The notes: generated from the sequence alone by a model not told the origin. Positions 18,651 through 28,753 are shown, counted from the stretch's first letter. The stretch: DNA of 64,000 nucleotides from an uncultured Desulfobacterales bacterium (GCA_947259495.1 CAMYLV010000002.1:147922-211921); one strand, 5' to 3'. Numbers and translations: made by a program.

Positions 18651-19738
18651 TAAGCATTTTTGTTGATGATATGAATATCGCGTTTGGGATACGGGATTTC
18701 GACCCCCTCGGCATCAAATGATTCTTTGATTTTGTCGGTGATATAATCGATTGCATCCATCCGTTTGCGGGCATCATAGATCCATGCCCGCAGCTGTAAG
18801 TCCACCGAAGACTCCCCGAAATTGCGCACCACCACTTTGGGCGGTGGATCATCCGCCACCCACTCGGTTGCCGCTGCTGCCTGCAGAATAAGCTTTTTGG
18901 CCTTTCGCAAATCCGCATCATAAGCAACGCCGATATTGACGCGTACCCGGATTTTTTCGGAAATGTGGGTGTAATTGATGATATCCCGCAGCATGATTTC
19001 ATTGTTGGGAATGATGATAATGATATTGTCGGTGGTTTTTATTTTAGTCGCCCGCAGACCGATATCGATCACATCACCCCAGGTGGCACTGCCGGCCGGC
19101 GCACTCCAGACCTCAATGCGGTCACCCACTTCAAAAGGTCGGTCGATGATCAACAAAACACCCGCGATCAGGTTTGAGAGCGTATCCTTAGATGCAAAAC
19201 CGACGGCCACGCCGGCTATGCCTGCGCCGGCAATAAACGGCACAACATTGACCCCGAGCATATCGAGGGCGATAATGATCGCCACTGTGTAAACGATGAA
19301 GTCCGAAAACCGAATGAGTAAATCAAAGACAATGTCATCAATTTTACTCTTGGTTTTATGGGCCACCTGTTTTTGCAGATATCGAATCGTGACGATCAGG
19401 AAATTTTTTACGGGCCCGGCAAACAGGATGATAAACAGGGCATAAAGTATTTTTCCCACAAACGGAATGTTAAATACGATAATGAGATAGATTCCGGTTA
19501 GCAATACCAGGGCGTACAAAAGCGCTTGGCGAAAAATTTTAAAAAGCGGTTCCTGAATTTCAATCAGTTTGAATTTTTGCATGCGCTTTTCAATGAATGC
19601 CAAAACCTGCCTCAGGGTGAGCCACACGACAAAGAAAGCGATCAGTGTCAGGATCACCTTGAATGCCATCTTCAGATAGGGGGCCTCTAATCCGATTGAG
19701 GTTTCAAGTTTGGCAAATAATGTATTCAGTTGCTCCAT
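18650..19738 (-). CDS. MscS-family small-conductance mechanosensitive channel
   Basis: A 362-residue inner-membrane protein. There are about four to five hydrophobic segments, and the pore-lining helix and beta domain are recognisable: GAGIAGVAVGFASKDTLSN followed by LLIIDRPFEVGDRIEV. The cytoplasmic part ends with RAWIYDARKRMDAIDYITDKI (part) and EGVEIPYPKRDI, both typical. MscS channels release osmolytes after hypo-osmotic shock. It is longer than E. coli MscS (286 residues) because of an additional N-terminal membrane region. It is single and convergent with the kinase. Confidence 0.94.
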   Translation of the reverse strand: MEQLNTLFAKLETSIGLEAPYLKMAFKVILTLIAFFVVWLTLRQVLAFIEKRMQKFKLIEIQEPLFKIFRQALLYALVLLTGIYLIIVFNIPFVGKILYALFIILFAGPVKNFLIVTIRYLQKQVAHKTKSKIDDIVFDLLIRFSDFIVYTVAIIIALDMLGVNVVPFIAGAGIAGVAVGFASKDTLSNLIAGVLLIIDRPFEVGDRIEVWSAPAGSATWGDVIDIGLRATKIKTTDNIIIIIPNNEIMLRDIINYTHISEKIRVRVNIGVAYDADLRKAKKLILQAAAATEWVADDPPPKVVVRNFGESSVDLQLRAWIYDARKRMDAIDYITDKIKESFDAEGVEIPYPKRDIHIINKNA

Positions 19739-19931
19739 GAAGCACCTCTCTTGGTCATATTACATTGTCCCACCCGTTGAAAGGGTTGAATAGGTCCGCC
19801 TGTTGTGCGAATTCGATAGTCTGACAAAAGAAAACGGCAAAGCGTCGCAGCGGTTACCAATGTCCAGAAATAGCGCAACCGCCTTAACCGGGCCATTGTT
19901 TCTTTATTGGATGTGAAATTGAAATTGTCGG

Positions 19932-20705
19932 TCAGGTTTCATCCGAGAAAAAGCTGGCCTTAAAGAACTCGCGGTTTAACCGCGCAATATTAACGATGGA
20001 CAGCTCTTTGGGGCATGCGTTTTCACATTCACGGTGATTGGAGCAATTTCCAAAGCCGCAGACATCCATGGTTTTTACTATGTTCAGCGCCCGCCTGGCT
20101 GCCTCCGGTTTGCCTTGGGGCAGCAGGGCCAGTTGCGAAATTTTGCCGCTGACAAAAAGCATTGCCGAGGCGCTGGGGCATGCGGCGACACAGGCGCCGC
20201 AGCCAATGCAGGCGGCGGCATCCATTGCTTTTTCGGCAATTTCCTGGGCAATCGGAAGCGCATTGCCATCCGGTGCGCCTCCGGTATTTACGGATATAAA
20301 CCCGCCGGCCGTCATGATTTTATCAAGCGGGCTGCGGTCTACCACCAGATCCTTGAGCACTTTAAACGCCCTGGCGCGAAAAGGTTCCACCACGATCGTA
20401 TCTCCGTCTGAAAACTGTCGCATGTGAAGCTGGCATAAAGTGGTCGCTTTTTGCGGGCCATGCGCTCTGCCGTCGACCACCGCACCGCAGGTGCCGCAGA
20501 TTCCTTCGCGGCAATCATTGTCGAAGGCAATCGGATCTTTGCCTTCCATTGCCAGTTGTTCGTTGACTGAATCGAGCATTTCGATAAAGGACATATGAAC
20601 CGATATATCGCGGGCGGCAACGGTCTCAAAATGACCTTTTTTTTCTGACCCTTGCTGGCGCCAGATCTTAAGGGTCAGATTAATCCTTTTCGGCAGTTTT
20701 TTCAC
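19932..20705 (-). CDS. sdhB: Succinate dehydrogenase/fumarate reductase iron-sulfur subunit
   Basis: A 257-residue electron-transfer subunit. The [2Fe-2S] ligands are in CREGICGTC and the later C of TTLCQ; the [4Fe-4S] cluster is in [12 protein letters not shown]; the third cluster uses [17 protein letters not shown]. It passes electrons between the flavoprotein and the b558 haem subunit at the cytoplasmic side of the membrane. It is the last gene of the operon C-A-B and overlaps sdhA by four bases. The direction (succinate oxidation or fumarate reduction) cannot be told from sequence. Confidence 0.97.
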   Translation of the reverse strand: MKKLPKRINLTLKIWRQQGSEKKGHFETVAARDISVHMSFIEMLDSVNEQLAMEGKDPIAFDNDCREGICGTCGAVVDGRAHGPQKATTLCQLHMRQFSDGDTIVVEPFRARAFKVLKDLVVDRSPLDKIMTAGGFISVNTGGAPDGNALPIAQEIAEKAMDAAACIGCGACVAACPSASAMLFVSGKISQLALLPQGKPEAARRALNIVKTMDVCGFGNCSNHRECENACPKELSIVNIARLNREFFKASFFSDET

Positions 20706-22615
20706 TTATAACTCCTTTGGCTCAGCTCTACGTTTTCAAACACCAGGGGTTCTTTGTGCAATTTTGGCGCCTTGTCATATCCATCATATTCCCAGACCGA
20801 AACGCAGGAAAAATTCTCATCATCGCGTTTGGCTTCGCCTTCTTCAGTTTGAGATTCTTCGCGAAAATGGCCGCCGCATGACTCGGTGCGATATAGAGCG
20901 TCGTGAATCATGATTTCAGCAAATTCAAGGCTATCAGCCAGACGTCCGGTTTTTTCCAGGCTCTTGTTATAATCTTTGTCTATGCCAGGCACCAGCACAT
21001 TTTGCCAGAATTCGGCGCGCAGCTCTCGAATCAGTGTGAGGGCCTTGTTGAGCCCCTGTTCATCGCGGGACATGCCGCAATACCCCCACATGATTTTACC
21101 CAGCTCTCGGGCGAAATTGTCAGCGGTGCGCTTGCCATTGATGGACATCAGTTTGGCGATACCGTCGTTTATTGTCTGGGTGGCTTCCTTGAATGCTGTA
21201 TGGTCGGTGTTTACCGGGGCAAGTGTCGTGCCGGCAAAGTACCCGCCGATCGTATAGGGAATGACAAAATAGCCGTCCGCCAGTCCCTGCATCAGGGCAC
21301 TGGCCCCCAAGCGGTTGGCACCGTGGTCGGAAAAATTGGCCTCTCCGAGGACAAATAATCCCGGAATGGTGCTCATCAGATTGTAGTCGACCCATAAACC
21401 GCCCATGGTGTAATGTGATGCCGGATATATCATCATGGGCTTTTGATAGGGAGAATCATCGGTGATGAGCTCATACATGTCAAAAAGATTGCCGTATTTT
21501 TTGGCGATATTTTCGCGGCCATCTCTTTTGATGGCATCGGCAAAGTCCAGATATACTGAACAGCGCGTAAGGCCCACCCCTTTACCGGCATCGCACTGAG
21601 CTTTGGCCGCACGCGAGGCTACGTCCCGGGGTACCAGATTTCCGAAGCTGGGATATTTTTGTTCAAGATAATAATCGCGATCTTTGTCGGGAATATCCTG
21701 CGGATCCCGAATGTCACCGCCATTTTTCGGTACCCAGACGCGGCCGTCGTTTCGGAGGCTCTCACTCATCAGGGTCAGCTTGGACTGATGATCGCCGGTA
21801 TGGGGAATACAGGTTGGATGAATCTGGGTAAAACAGGGGTTGGCAAACAGGGCCCCTTTGCGGTAGGCCCGAAATCCAGCGCCGACATTGGAAGATTCGG
21901 CATTGGTGGAAAGGTAATACACGTTACCGTATCCGCCTGTGCAAAGCACCACCGCATCGGCCGCATGGCTTTCCAGCACACCATTGATCAAATTACGCAC
22001 CACAATGCCGCGGGCCTGGCCGTTTACGAGCACCAGATCCATCATTTCACGCCGTGCCAATAACGTAACCATGCCGGTACTGATCTGGCGCACTAATGCG
22101 CTGTAGGCGCCCAACAGCAGCTGTTGACCGGTTTGCCCGCGCGCATAAAATGTGCGCGCGACCTGGGCCCCCCCAAAGGACCGGTTGGCCAACAAGCCAC
22201 CGTAATCCCTGGCAAACGGAACGCCCTGGGCCACGCATTGATCAATGATATTGTTGCTCAGCTGGGCAAGGCGGTAGACGTTGGCTTCGCGCGCCCGGAA
22301 GTCACCGCCTTTGACGGTATCATAAAACAGACGCCAGATGCTGTCGCCCTCATTGGTGTAATTTTTGGCAGCATTGATTCCCCCCTGGGCCGCAATACTG
22401 TGTGCCCGCCGTGGTGAATCCTGAATGCAAAAGGTTTTGACATGATATCCCAGCTCAGCGAGGCTGGCGGAGGCCGAGGCGCCGGCCAGACCGGTACCGA
22501 CCACTATGATCTCAAATTTGCGCTTGTTAGCCGGGTTGACCAGCTTCAATTCAAAGCGGTGGCGGTCCCATTTTTCAGTCAGCGGACCGGCCGGTATGTG
22601 CGCATCGAGTTGCAT
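20702..22615 (-). CDS. sdhA: Succinate dehydrogenase/fumarate reductase flavoprotein subunit
   Basis: A 637-residue flavoprotein from the ATG at 22615 ([12 protein letters not shown]); a TTG at 22633 would add six residues, but the purine-rich AAAGGGAAAA there better serves as ribosome site. FAD-binding motif [19 protein letters not shown], and [11 protein letters not shown] with the His that carries covalent FAD. It is the long type of SdhA/FrdA found with single-subunit b558 anchors. It oxidises succinate or reduces fumarate. A palindromic repeat (22689-22771) separates it from sdhC, which could adjust the ratio of subunits. Confidence 0.97.
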   Translation of the reverse strand: MQLDAHIPAGPLTEKWDRHRFELKLVNPANKRKFEIIVVGTGLAGASASASLAELGYHVKTFCIQDSPRRAHSIAAQGGINAAKNYTNEGDSIWRLFYDTVKGGDFRAREANVYRLAQLSNNIIDQCVAQGVPFARDYGGLLANRSFGGAQVARTFYARGQTGQQLLLGAYSALVRQISTGMVTLLARREMMDLVLVNGQARGIVVRNLINGVLESHAADAVVLCTGGYGNVYYLSTNAESSNVGAGFRAYRKGALFANPCFTQIHPTCIPHTGDHQSKLTLMSESLRNDGRVWVPKNGGDIRDPQDIPDKDRDYYLEQKYPSFGNLVPRDVASRAAKAQCDAGKGVGLTRCSVYLDFADAIKRDGRENIAKKYGNLFDMYELITDDSPYQKPMMIYPASHYTMGGLWVDYNLMSTIPGLFVLGEANFSDHGANRLGASALMQGLADGYFVIPYTIGGYFAGTTLAPVNTDHTAFKEATQTINDGIAKLMSINGKRTADNFARELGKIMWGYCGMSRDEQGLNKALTLIRELRAEFWQNVLVPGIDKDYNKSLEKTGRLADSLEFAEIMIHDALYRTESCGGHFREESQTEEGEAKRDDENFSCVSVWEYDGYDKAPKLHKEPLVFENVELSQRSYK

Positions 22616-22688
22616 TTTGCTTTTCCCTTTCAAGCGATTTTTGACTTTTTATTTCAATCGACATAAATGTTTATCTATTTTGAATCCT

Positions 22689-22771
22689 ACCACGAAGTTA
22701 ACGAAGACCACGAAGTGAAGAATTCAACAGATTTTGCATTAATCTTCGTGCCACTTCGTGCTCTTTGTGGT
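22689..22771. repeat. Palindrome of CACGAAG units inside the sdh operon
   Basis: The left arm contains ACCACGAAG-type units and the right arm their complement (CTTCGTGCCACTTCGTG...TTTGTGGT), giving a long imperfect hairpin in the sdhC-sdhA gap. Such CTTCGTG/CACGAAG palindromes recur in many bacterial genomes, from memory. Confidence 0.75.
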
Positions 22772-22807
22772 GAAAAGGAAACAATCAGCGTTTCGGAGGA
22801 CAACAGC

Positions 22808-23449
22808 CTACCTTACAGTCCATAGATAAATCGGCAACAGGCCAAAACCGAAACCAATCATCAGGCCGACAATTACACTCAGCACCATCAGAGCCGGCAT
22901 ATACTTGGGGTGGTTGGCCCCGAGAGTTTGAAATGCACTCCAAAAACCATGGCGCACGTGCAAGGCAACAATAATCATAACCACAACATAAATGATCATG
23001 TAGACCGGGTTGGCAAAGGCTGAGCGGACAATTTCAAAAATCGTTCGATCAGACTTGTCCACGAAGCTGAAGTTAATCAGATGAAAAACCACAAACCCCA
23101 GAATGATAATCCCCGTGTAGGGCATCGTCACGGAGCTCAGCGTGCGCCCGCCGGCAGACCGGTCCTTTTCATAGGGCACAGATCTTGCTTTGAAGTTTTG
23201 AACGAAAAGCGTGATGCCGGTGATTACGTGAAGCAAGGCAAACACCAGCAGGCCCAATTCGAAAACCGTCAGAATCGGACCCAACGCGTGAAGTTTTTCA
23301 GCGTAAGTGTTGAAGGCCGCACCCCCCGCATAGATGGTCAGGTTACCGGCCAGGTGGGCAGCCAGAAAACCGATGAAACTCAGGCCGGTAACGGCCATCA
23401 ACAGCTTTTTGCCTATCGACGAGCTAAAGGTTTGGATCAGCCAGCTCAA
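22808..23449 (-). CDS. sdhC: Succinate dehydrogenase cytochrome b558 subunit
   Basis: A membrane anchor of about 213 residues with five hydrophobic helices and His residues in the helices (AAHLAGNL, ALLHVITG, VVFHLINF, ALHVRHGFW) fitting two haem b groups. It is the single-subunit b558 type that reacts with menaquinone. The likely start is TTG at 23449 because GGAGG lies five bases before it; the frame can be read from a TTG at 23470, but that would place the ribosome site inside the gene. First gene of the C-A-B operon. Confidence 0.92.
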   Translation of the reverse strand: MSWLIQTFSSSIGKKLLMAVTGLSFIGFLAAHLAGNLTIYAGGAAFNTYAEKLHALGPILTVFELGLLVFALLHVITGITLFVQNFKARSVPYEKDRSAGGRTLSSVTMPYTGIIILGFVVFHLINFSFVDKSDRTIFEIVRSAFANPVYMIIYVVVMIIVALHVRHGFWSAFQTLGANHPKYMPALMVLSVIVGLMIGFGFGLLPIYLWTVR

Positions 23450-23528
23450 TTTTACCTCCAATGTACACAATTAAGGACATAAGTGTATACTTTTACACAC
23501 AAAATGAAACACGACAAAAATTTAATCT

Positions 23529-24098
23529 TTAATCGTTTCTACAATCGGTGTCAACAACATTATTGAGCCACCAATCATCGCGATTGGTTTCCATTATGCT
23601 CCGGGTTATTTCTTGGGCGATTTTTGTTTGAACGCGCCCGAGCACGTGCGGCAGCCACGTATCCGGGGGGGTATACCCGATATCAGAAAGATGTTTTAGC
23701 TCAAGGATGAGCGCGATTTGGTCGGCGTCATGCGCCAATTTGGCTTCCACGGAGCTGTTCTGGTTGAACTCTTCAATCAGATCGGTAATGGCTGAACCAA
23801 ATGGAAGGCCGGCAGTTGCGTCTTCAAGGGCTTTGGCCTCATCGGCGGTGACGTAGGCTTTTTGCACCGTATTCAGATCGCCGGTTCTGGCCTCGGGCAA
23901 GTCGTGTACCAAACACATGCTGATCAATTTAAGGGCATCGACGCCGGGCTGTAACTGCGCCAATACATATGCAATAAAGGTTGTACTGAAGGTGTGTTCG
24001 GCGATGGATTCTCTGCCGGATCCGAGAAAATGAAATCCCGATCGCGAAATTTCCTTGAGCATTTTTGCTTCAAACAGCAAATTCGCAACATTTTTCAT
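23529..24098 (-). CDS. HD-domain hydrolase, YfbR/5'-nucleotidase-like
   Basis: A 189-residue HD-domain phosphohydrolase: metal ligands in SIAEHTFS, LVHDLPEA and LAHDADQ. The closest characterised group is YfbR-type 5'-deoxynucleotidases and related HDDC2 proteins, which dephosphorylate nucleoside monophosphates. The substrate is inferred from family. It lies 79 bp upstream of sdhC in the same direction, but no functional link is evident. Confidence 0.88.
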   Translation of the reverse strand: MKNVANLLFEAKMLKEISRSGFHFLGSGRESIAEHTFSTTFIAYVLAQLQPGVDALKLISMCLVHDLPEARTGDLNTVQKAYVTADEAKALEDATAGLPFGSAITDLIEEFNQNSSVEAKLAHDADQIALILELKHLSDIGYTPPDTWLPHVLGRVQTKIAQEITRSIMETNRDDWWLNNVVDTDCRND

Positions 24099-24183
24099 AG
24101 CAGCTCCTTAATTATCGTATTTTGGCCGTGCAATTGTGGATACCGATTGCTTCTAACATTCAGATTTCAGTAGTCAGCCACCT

Positions 24184-24332
24184 GGTTCAGAGGTTCACGG
24201 TTCAAAGGTTCAAAGGTTAGATAAACAGCAGACAGATTGCATGGGTCAGAGGATACAGCAAAACAGCCAAGGCATTTGATCCTGAAGTATTGAACCCTGA
24301 ACCCCGGAACCTCTGAACCCTGAACCTTGAAA
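24184..24332. repeat. Palindrome of short tandem GGTTCA units (copy 2)
   Basis: The left arm has four imperfect GGTTCA(A/G)A units ending in AGGTTAGATAA, as in copy 1 at 12769-12910; the right arm has the complement (GAACCTCTGAACCCTGAACC). Loop sequences differ between the copies, the arms and flank are shared. Confidence 0.8.
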
Positions 24333-24402
24333 CTGACACCATATTGAGGGAACTCACCAAACGCAACCCTAAATTTGAGCCCGAACGCAGCGTTCAAACC
24401 TG

Positions 24403-24430
24403 TTGACACTTTACTTATATTCATTATACT
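24403..24430 (+). promoter_or_regulatory. Strong sigma70 promoter of the tol-pal operon
   Basis: A perfect TTGACA (24403-24408), 16-base spacer and TATACT (24425-24430). Transcription would start near 24437, giving a leader of about 115 bases before tolQ. Confidence 0.75.
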
Positions 24431-24552
24431 TTAAAGTGTTTATCTGGATAAAATGACATTCTAACGAAATTGTTGCTTCAACCGCCTGGCCGCTGCTAAA
24501 TGTTTTTTGTTCCCGAAATTCTAAATCCAAACGATTAAGGGGAGAACAGTAT

Positions 24553-25302
24553 ATGGGTATAGCTCAGCTTGATATCGTCCATATGGTCAGTAATGCCGGA
24601 CCCATGGTTCAATTTGTGATGCTTTTGCTGCTGTTTTTTTCAATCATGTCCTGGGCCATCATTCTGATAAAGTACCGTTACATCCGAAGAGCCTTTAAGG
24701 AATCGGCTGATTTTAGCGAATTTTTTTGGAAAAGCCGTGATCTGTCCAATGCGTTTGCCAAAGCAAAACAGCTCCCCGGCAGTCCCCAGGCACGCATTTT
24801 CCGAATCGGATATGTGGAGCTCAAGAAGACGAGCCAATCTGCGGCACCAAGCGTTTCCCCCGATCCTTCGGCCGCTAAACAAGCGGGCAGCCAGGGCATG
24901 TCGCTGGATGCCAGGTTCACCGGCACGGATAACATCAAACGGGCGTTGCGCCGCGCGATTACCACCGAAATGACAAGGATGACCCAGATGGTGCCCTTTT
25001 TGGCCACCACCGGCAATACGGCACCTTTCATCGGTCTGTTTGGCACGGTCTGGGGAATTATGAACTCTTTTGTCGGCATCGGGCAGAAAGGCTCAGCCAG
25101 TCTAGCCGTTGTGGCACCGGGTATTTCTGAGGCGCTGGTGGCAACTGCAGCCGGCCTGGCCGCGGCAATCCCGGCAGTGATCGCATTTAATTTTTTTATG
25201 AGCAAGATACGCGTGATCGAGTCTGAACTCGATAGCTTCTCGGCGGATTTATTGAACATCATCGAGCGTGATATTCTGCGGACAGAGAGGAGAGGGACAT
25301 GA
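24553..25302 (+). CDS. tolQ: TolQ proton-channel subunit (MotA/TolQ/ExbB family)
   Basis: A 249-residue inner-membrane protein with helices at about residues 18-37, 160-185 and 195-215; the family motif is TGNTAPFIGLFGTVWGIM and VATAAGLAAAIPAVIAFNFF (in part). TolQ and TolR form the proton-driven motor that energises TolA. It contains a Ser/Ala-rich insertion at about residues 93-115. GGGGAG lies before the ATG. It starts the operon tolQ-tolR-tolA-tolB-pal-cpoB and overlaps tolR by four bases. Confidence 0.96.
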   Translation: MGIAQLDIVHMVSNAGPMVQFVMLLLLFFSIMSWAIILIKYRYIRRAFKESADFSEFFWKSRDLSNAFAKAKQLPGSPQARIFRIGYVELKKTSQSAAPSVSPDPSAAKQAGSQGMSLDARFTGTDNIKRALRRAITTEMTRMTQMVPFLATTGNTAPFIGLFGTVWGIMNSFVGIGQKGSASLAVVAPGISEALVATAAGLAAAIPAVIAFNFFMSKIRVIESELDSFSADLLNIIERDILRTERRGT

Positions 25303-25736
25303 CAGCCGGAGATAAAAGCGGTCAATTGATGTCCGACATCAACGTCACGCCGTTTGTTGATGTCATGCTGGTGTTGTTGATCATTTTTATGGTGACGGCG
25401 CCGATGATGATGCAGGGCATGGGTGTCTCACTGCCGGAAGCCACCGCCGAGCCGCTGGAATCCGAAAAAGAGCATCTGATCATCACCCTCAACACCCAAA
25501 ATGAAGTCTTTATCAATGATTTTAAGGTTACGGTCGACGGTCTTGGAGAAAAACTGACAAAAATACTGGAAGGGCGCGCCGAACGAGAGGTATTTCTCAA
25601 AGCTGATAAAGACATTTCCTGGGGTACTGTAGCTCAGGTCATGGCGGAAATTAAAGGGGCCGGTGTGGAAAAATTGGGTATGGTCACCGAACCCGAAAAG
25701 TTCGAAAAAGAAAGCAAAAAGTCCAAATCCAAATAG
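25299..25736 (+). CDS. tolR: TolR (ExbD/TolR family)
   Basis: A 145-residue protein with one helix at about residues 16-38, including the proton-carrying Asp in NVTPFVDVMLVLLIIFMVTAP (part), and a periplasmic domain. Together with TolQ it converts the proton gradient into movement of TolA during outer-membrane constriction. The C-terminus is Lys/Ser-rich. A start at ATG 25299 overlaps the tolQ stop and has GAGGAGAGGG upstream. Confidence 0.96.
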   Translation: MTAGDKSGQLMSDINVTPFVDVMLVLLIIFMVTAPMMMQGMGVSLPEATAEPLESEKEHLIITLNTQNEVFINDFKVTVDGLGEKLTKILEGRAEREVFLKADKDISWGTVAQVMAEIKGAGVEKLGMVTEPEKFEKESKKSKSK

Positions 25737-25738
25737 CC

Positions 25739-26647
25739 ATGAAGGATACCAAACATGCTTATACCCGACAATACCACGGGAAACAGCCTGCTTCCCAATC
25801 GATGGTATTGCCAGTCGGCGTTTCATTTATTTTTCATCTGATCATTATCGGAGCGCTGATTTTTATGCCCGAAATCGGCTCGGGGCCGCGGTTTCGATCC
25901 GGGGTGGTCAATGTCAGTCTTGTTTCGCTGCCGTCGGCCGGTCCTCCAGCCGGCGGACCGGCCCCTGCGCCCGCTAAGCCACAACCGGTTGTAAAAAAGC
26001 CTCCGGAAAAACCAGCGGTTAAGATACCGGAATCCAAGCCTGTTCCGGTGGTCAAAAAGCCGCCCAAAGCCGTATCGCTGAAGCCCAAAACACAAAAACC
26101 CAAAAAATCGCTGAAAAAAAAGACCCTTGACCGGTCAAAGATAATTGATTCGGCCATCGACCGGATTGAAAAAAAAGTGGAGAAATCCGAAACCGATTCA
26201 GTTACATCGGCCATAGAGCAGTTAAAACGCAAAGTCGCCGAATCCGAGGACCGGGCTGGCAGCGGTTCTGTTGGTACTTCCACCAAAGCCCGGACAGGCG
26301 CAGTCGGTCCGGCCGGCGGATCCGGTACCGGCGGTGCACGCGTGCAAGAATCCATATTGATTTACCAGGCTGAAATTCAGTATCAAATCCAAAAAAATTG
26401 GGCGTATTCACAGCAGCTCGCCGATGAGAGTACCGAACTGGAGGCGATTTTGGCCATTAAAGTTCTGCGGAATGGAGAAATAGAGGATATTTGGTTTGAC
26501 AAAAAATCCGGCAACGCGTACTTGGATGATTCGGCATATAGGGCTCTGGTCAAATCAAACCCATTACCACAGCTCCCAAGCGACTACATGCGACCTTTTT
26601 ACAAAATCGGTTTGCGATTTGGTCCGAAAGGCTTAAAACAAAAATAA
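25739..26647 (+). CDS. tolA: TolA-like energy transducer with TonB-type C-terminus
   Basis: A 302-residue protein: one transmembrane helix at about residues 25-44, a Pro/Lys-rich periplasmic spacer (about 65-120), a coiled part and a C-terminal TolA/TonB domain (IQYQIQKNWAYSQQL, part; then LAIKVLRNGEIEDIWFDKKSG). It spans the periplasm to Pal and TolB. It begins three bases after tolR. It is shorter than E. coli TolA (421), mainly in the spacer. Confidence 0.93.
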   Translation: MKDTKHAYTRQYHGKQPASQSMVLPVGVSFIFHLIIIGALIFMPEIGSGPRFRSGVVNVSLVSLPSAGPPAGGPAPAPAKPQPVVKKPPEKPAVKIPESKPVPVVKKPPKAVSLKPKTQKPKKSLKKKTLDRSKIIDSAIDRIEKKVEKSETDSVTSAIEQLKRKVAESEDRAGSGSVGTSTKARTGAVGPAGGSGTGGARVQESILIYQAEIQYQIQKNWAYSQQLADESTELEAILAIKVLRNGEIEDIWFDKKSGNAYLDDSAYRALVKSNPLPQLPSDYMRPFYKIGLRFGPKGLKQK

Positions 26648-26764
26648 CAGCGACCTTCTGGCAATAATTGATGCTCCCTTATGAAGCTAAACGGGGTCCG
26701 GGCGCTACGGGGTGCGCGCTATTTCAGATACGGGCTTTGATGATTTAAGCGACAAGGATCTGCA

Positions 26765-28087
26765 ATGAGAAGAAGTACAATAAGTCTTTACATCCTGATT
26801 CTGAGCGTTATCTTATTCGCACCGGCCGTCTGCCGGGCTGAATACGATGTCATTGACATCACCAAGCCGTTCTTACGGAAAATCCCACTGGCCGTACCGT
26901 CATTTAAAAGCGCGATCGGATCTGGCGAAGAAAAACAGTCTTCGCAAACAGCAGCCGATTTTCTTTCCGAATCCTTGGACTTCACCGGCTATTTTAAAAT
27001 TTTGGATCGTGGGTCCTTTCTGTTTGACCCGGCAAGAAACGGCGTCACGCTGACAGATTTAAATTTTCAAAACTGGACGGTTGTTGGCGCTGAACTTTTA
27101 GTCACCGGTTATTATTCGCTCAACGGCGACAACATTACCATTGAGTTGCGTCTGTTCGATACGTTTAAGGCCCGACGCGTACTCGGTAAAAAATACACGG
27201 GAAAGCTTTCAAATCAGCGCAGTATTATTCTACGTTTTTGCACCGATGTGATCAAATACCTGACGGGAAGTGCGGGAATATTTGGCAGCCAGATTGCATT
27301 TGTTTCCAATGGTACCGGCAACAAAGAGATTTATATTTGCGCTTTTGACGGATATAACCCCCGACGTTTGACGACCAACAACGCCATCACACTTTTTCCG
27401 GCCTGGTCAAGTGACAGCAAGTGGTTGGCATTTACTTCTTACAAGGACGGCAATCCGGACCTATATATAAGAGATCTGGCAAACGCCCGGGAATCAAAAC
27501 TCTCAAAACAAGGCATTAATATCACCCCTGCCTGGGCTCCGGGAAAATTTGAACTGGCGGCAACACTTTCGTTTTCCGGAGACCAGGAAATTTATCTGTT
27601 GACTGGGTCTGGGAAAATTATTAAAAGATTAACAAAGAGTCGCGGAATCGATGTAACCCCGACCTGGTCACCTGACGGCAAAAAAATTGCCTTTGTTTCC
27701 AATCGTGCTGGCAGCGCCCAGGTTTACATCAAGGAGCTAGCTTCCGGTAGGGTAAATAGACTGACCTACGAGGGGCAAAAGAATACACAGCCCAGTTGGT
27801 CCCCGCGAGGTGATAAAATTGCTTACACCTCCCAAATTGGCGGGGAGCATCACATTTTCACCATTGGATCAGACGGTCAAAATCCGGTGCAATTAACCTA
27901 TGAGCCCAGGGACAATGAAGCGCCGACCTGGTCTCCGGATGGCAGTTTAATTGCTTTTAGCTCAGATCGTGAAGGACCGACCCGTATTTACGTTATGACT
28001 GCTTTTGGAACCGACCAGCGGCGTTTACTGGCTCTGGCCGGTAAGCAGACGAACCCCAAGTGGTCAATGAACCATCTAAATAATTAA
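26765..28087 (+). CDS. tolB: TolB periplasmic beta-propeller
   Basis: A 440-residue exported protein with a signal peptide (residues 1-25, ending CRA). The N-terminal domain is followed by WD40-like PD40 repeats that are easy to see: FPAWSSDSKWLAFTS, PTWSPDGKKIAFVS, PSWSPRGDKIAYTS and PTWSPDGSLIAFSS. TolB binds Pal and is released by TolA. A 117-base gap precedes it, so an internal promoter is possible but I did not recognise one. Confidence 0.97.
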   Translation: MRRSTISLYILILSVILFAPAVCRAEYDVIDITKPFLRKIPLAVPSFKSAIGSGEEKQSSQTAADFLSESLDFTGYFKILDRGSFLFDPARNGVTLTDLNFQNWTVVGAELLVTGYYSLNGDNITIELRLFDTFKARRVLGKKYTGKLSNQRSIILRFCTDVIKYLTGSAGIFGSQIAFVSNGTGNKEIYICAFDGYNPRRLTTNNAITLFPAWSSDSKWLAFTSYKDGNPDLYIRDLANARESKLSKQGINITPAWAPGKFELAATLSFSGDQEIYLLTGSGKIIKRLTKSRGIDVTPTWSPDGKKIAFVSNRAGSAQVYIKELASGRVNRLTYEGQKNTQPSWSPRGDKIAYTSQIGGEHHIFTIGSDGQNPVQLTYEPRDNEAPTWSPDGSLIAFSSDREGPTRIYVMTAFGTDQRRLLALAGKQTNPKWSMNHLNN

Positions 28088-28117
28088 GTGATGTTTGAAT
28101 GTGAAAGGAGGAGAAAA

Positions 28118-28630
28118 ATGCAAAAGAAGACTTGGTTGGTGATAGCCCTGTTGCTGGTGATTGCCGGACTGCTGTTCACCGTTGGCTGTCAAAAGAAAGC
28201 GGTGTCTCAGACAAAAGCGCCCGGACCGGCTCCGGCAACAACAGCACCTGCACCGAAAGCGGGCCAGGCACCAGTGACGACGGCACCTTCAGGCTGGAAT
28301 CTTGCGCAGAACGACATTTATTTTGAATTCGACAAATCGACCCTGACACCGATGGCACAGGATACGCTGATGCGGCATGCGGCCTGGTTGCGAGAGAACA
28401 CCAATGCCTCCGTCACAATCGCAGGTCATGCCGATGATCGGGGCACCAATGAGTACAACCTCGCTCTGGGGGACAGGCGTGCAGACAGTGCCAAAGCCTT
28501 TTTAGTGGATCTTGGCATCTCAGCCTCGCGCCTGACGACCATCAGCTACGGTGAAGAACGCCCGCTTTGTATGGAGCAAACAGAGGAATGCTGGGCCAAA
28601 AACAGGCGGGATCATTTTGTCGTAAACTAG
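28118..28630 (+). CDS. pal: Peptidoglycan-associated lipoprotein Pal
   Basis: A 170-residue lipoprotein from the ATG at 28118, which is preceded by AAAGGAGGAG. The signal peptide ends in a lipobox (FTVGC), a Pro/Ala/Thr-rich linker follows, and the OmpA-like domain has IYFEFDKSTLTPMAQ, AGHADDRGTNEYN and RADSAKAFL, which bind peptidoglycan. It anchors the outer membrane to the wall through Tol. An ATG at 28088 in the same frame lacks a ribosome site and would spoil the signal peptide. Confidence 0.97.
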   Translation: MQKKTWLVIALLLVIAGLLFTVGCQKKAVSQTKAPGPAPATTAPAPKAGQAPVTTAPSGWNLAQNDIYFEFDKSTLTPMAQDTLMRHAAWLRENTNASVTIAGHADDRGTNEYNLALGDRRADSAKAFLVDLGISASRLTTISYGEERPLCMEQTEECWAKNRRDHFVVN

Positions 28631-28711
28631 TGTAATTGGTATCCCCCAAATGGATATCTGCCGCAAGGTGGATAGAATCCGGTGATGATACCTGCAGTTA
28701 AAGAAATCACG

Positions 28712-28753
28712 ATAAACAGCAAGCGCAAGGATTATTCTGCGCTTGCTGTTTAT
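28712..28753. terminator. Perfect 16-bp hairpin between pal and cpoB
   Basis: ATAAACAGCAAGCGCA (28712-28727) and its exact complement at 28738-28753 flank a 10-base loop. There is no T-run on either strand, so it is either an attenuator, an mRNA-stabilising hairpin or a repeat. Confidence 0.55.

Larger units (their letters stand above)
24099..24552. other. Divergent intergenic region with repeat and tolQ promoter
   Basis: About 450 bp. It contains the GGTTCA palindrome (24184-24332) and a strong promoter for the tol operon. A minus-strand frame running through the palindrome is an artefact of the repeat. Confidence 0.7.

Noticed and set aside
24167-24424. 85-codon minus-strand frame upstream of tolQ
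   Set aside because: It runs straight through the GGTTCA palindrome; its repeated residues come from the repeat, with no ribosome site or family.
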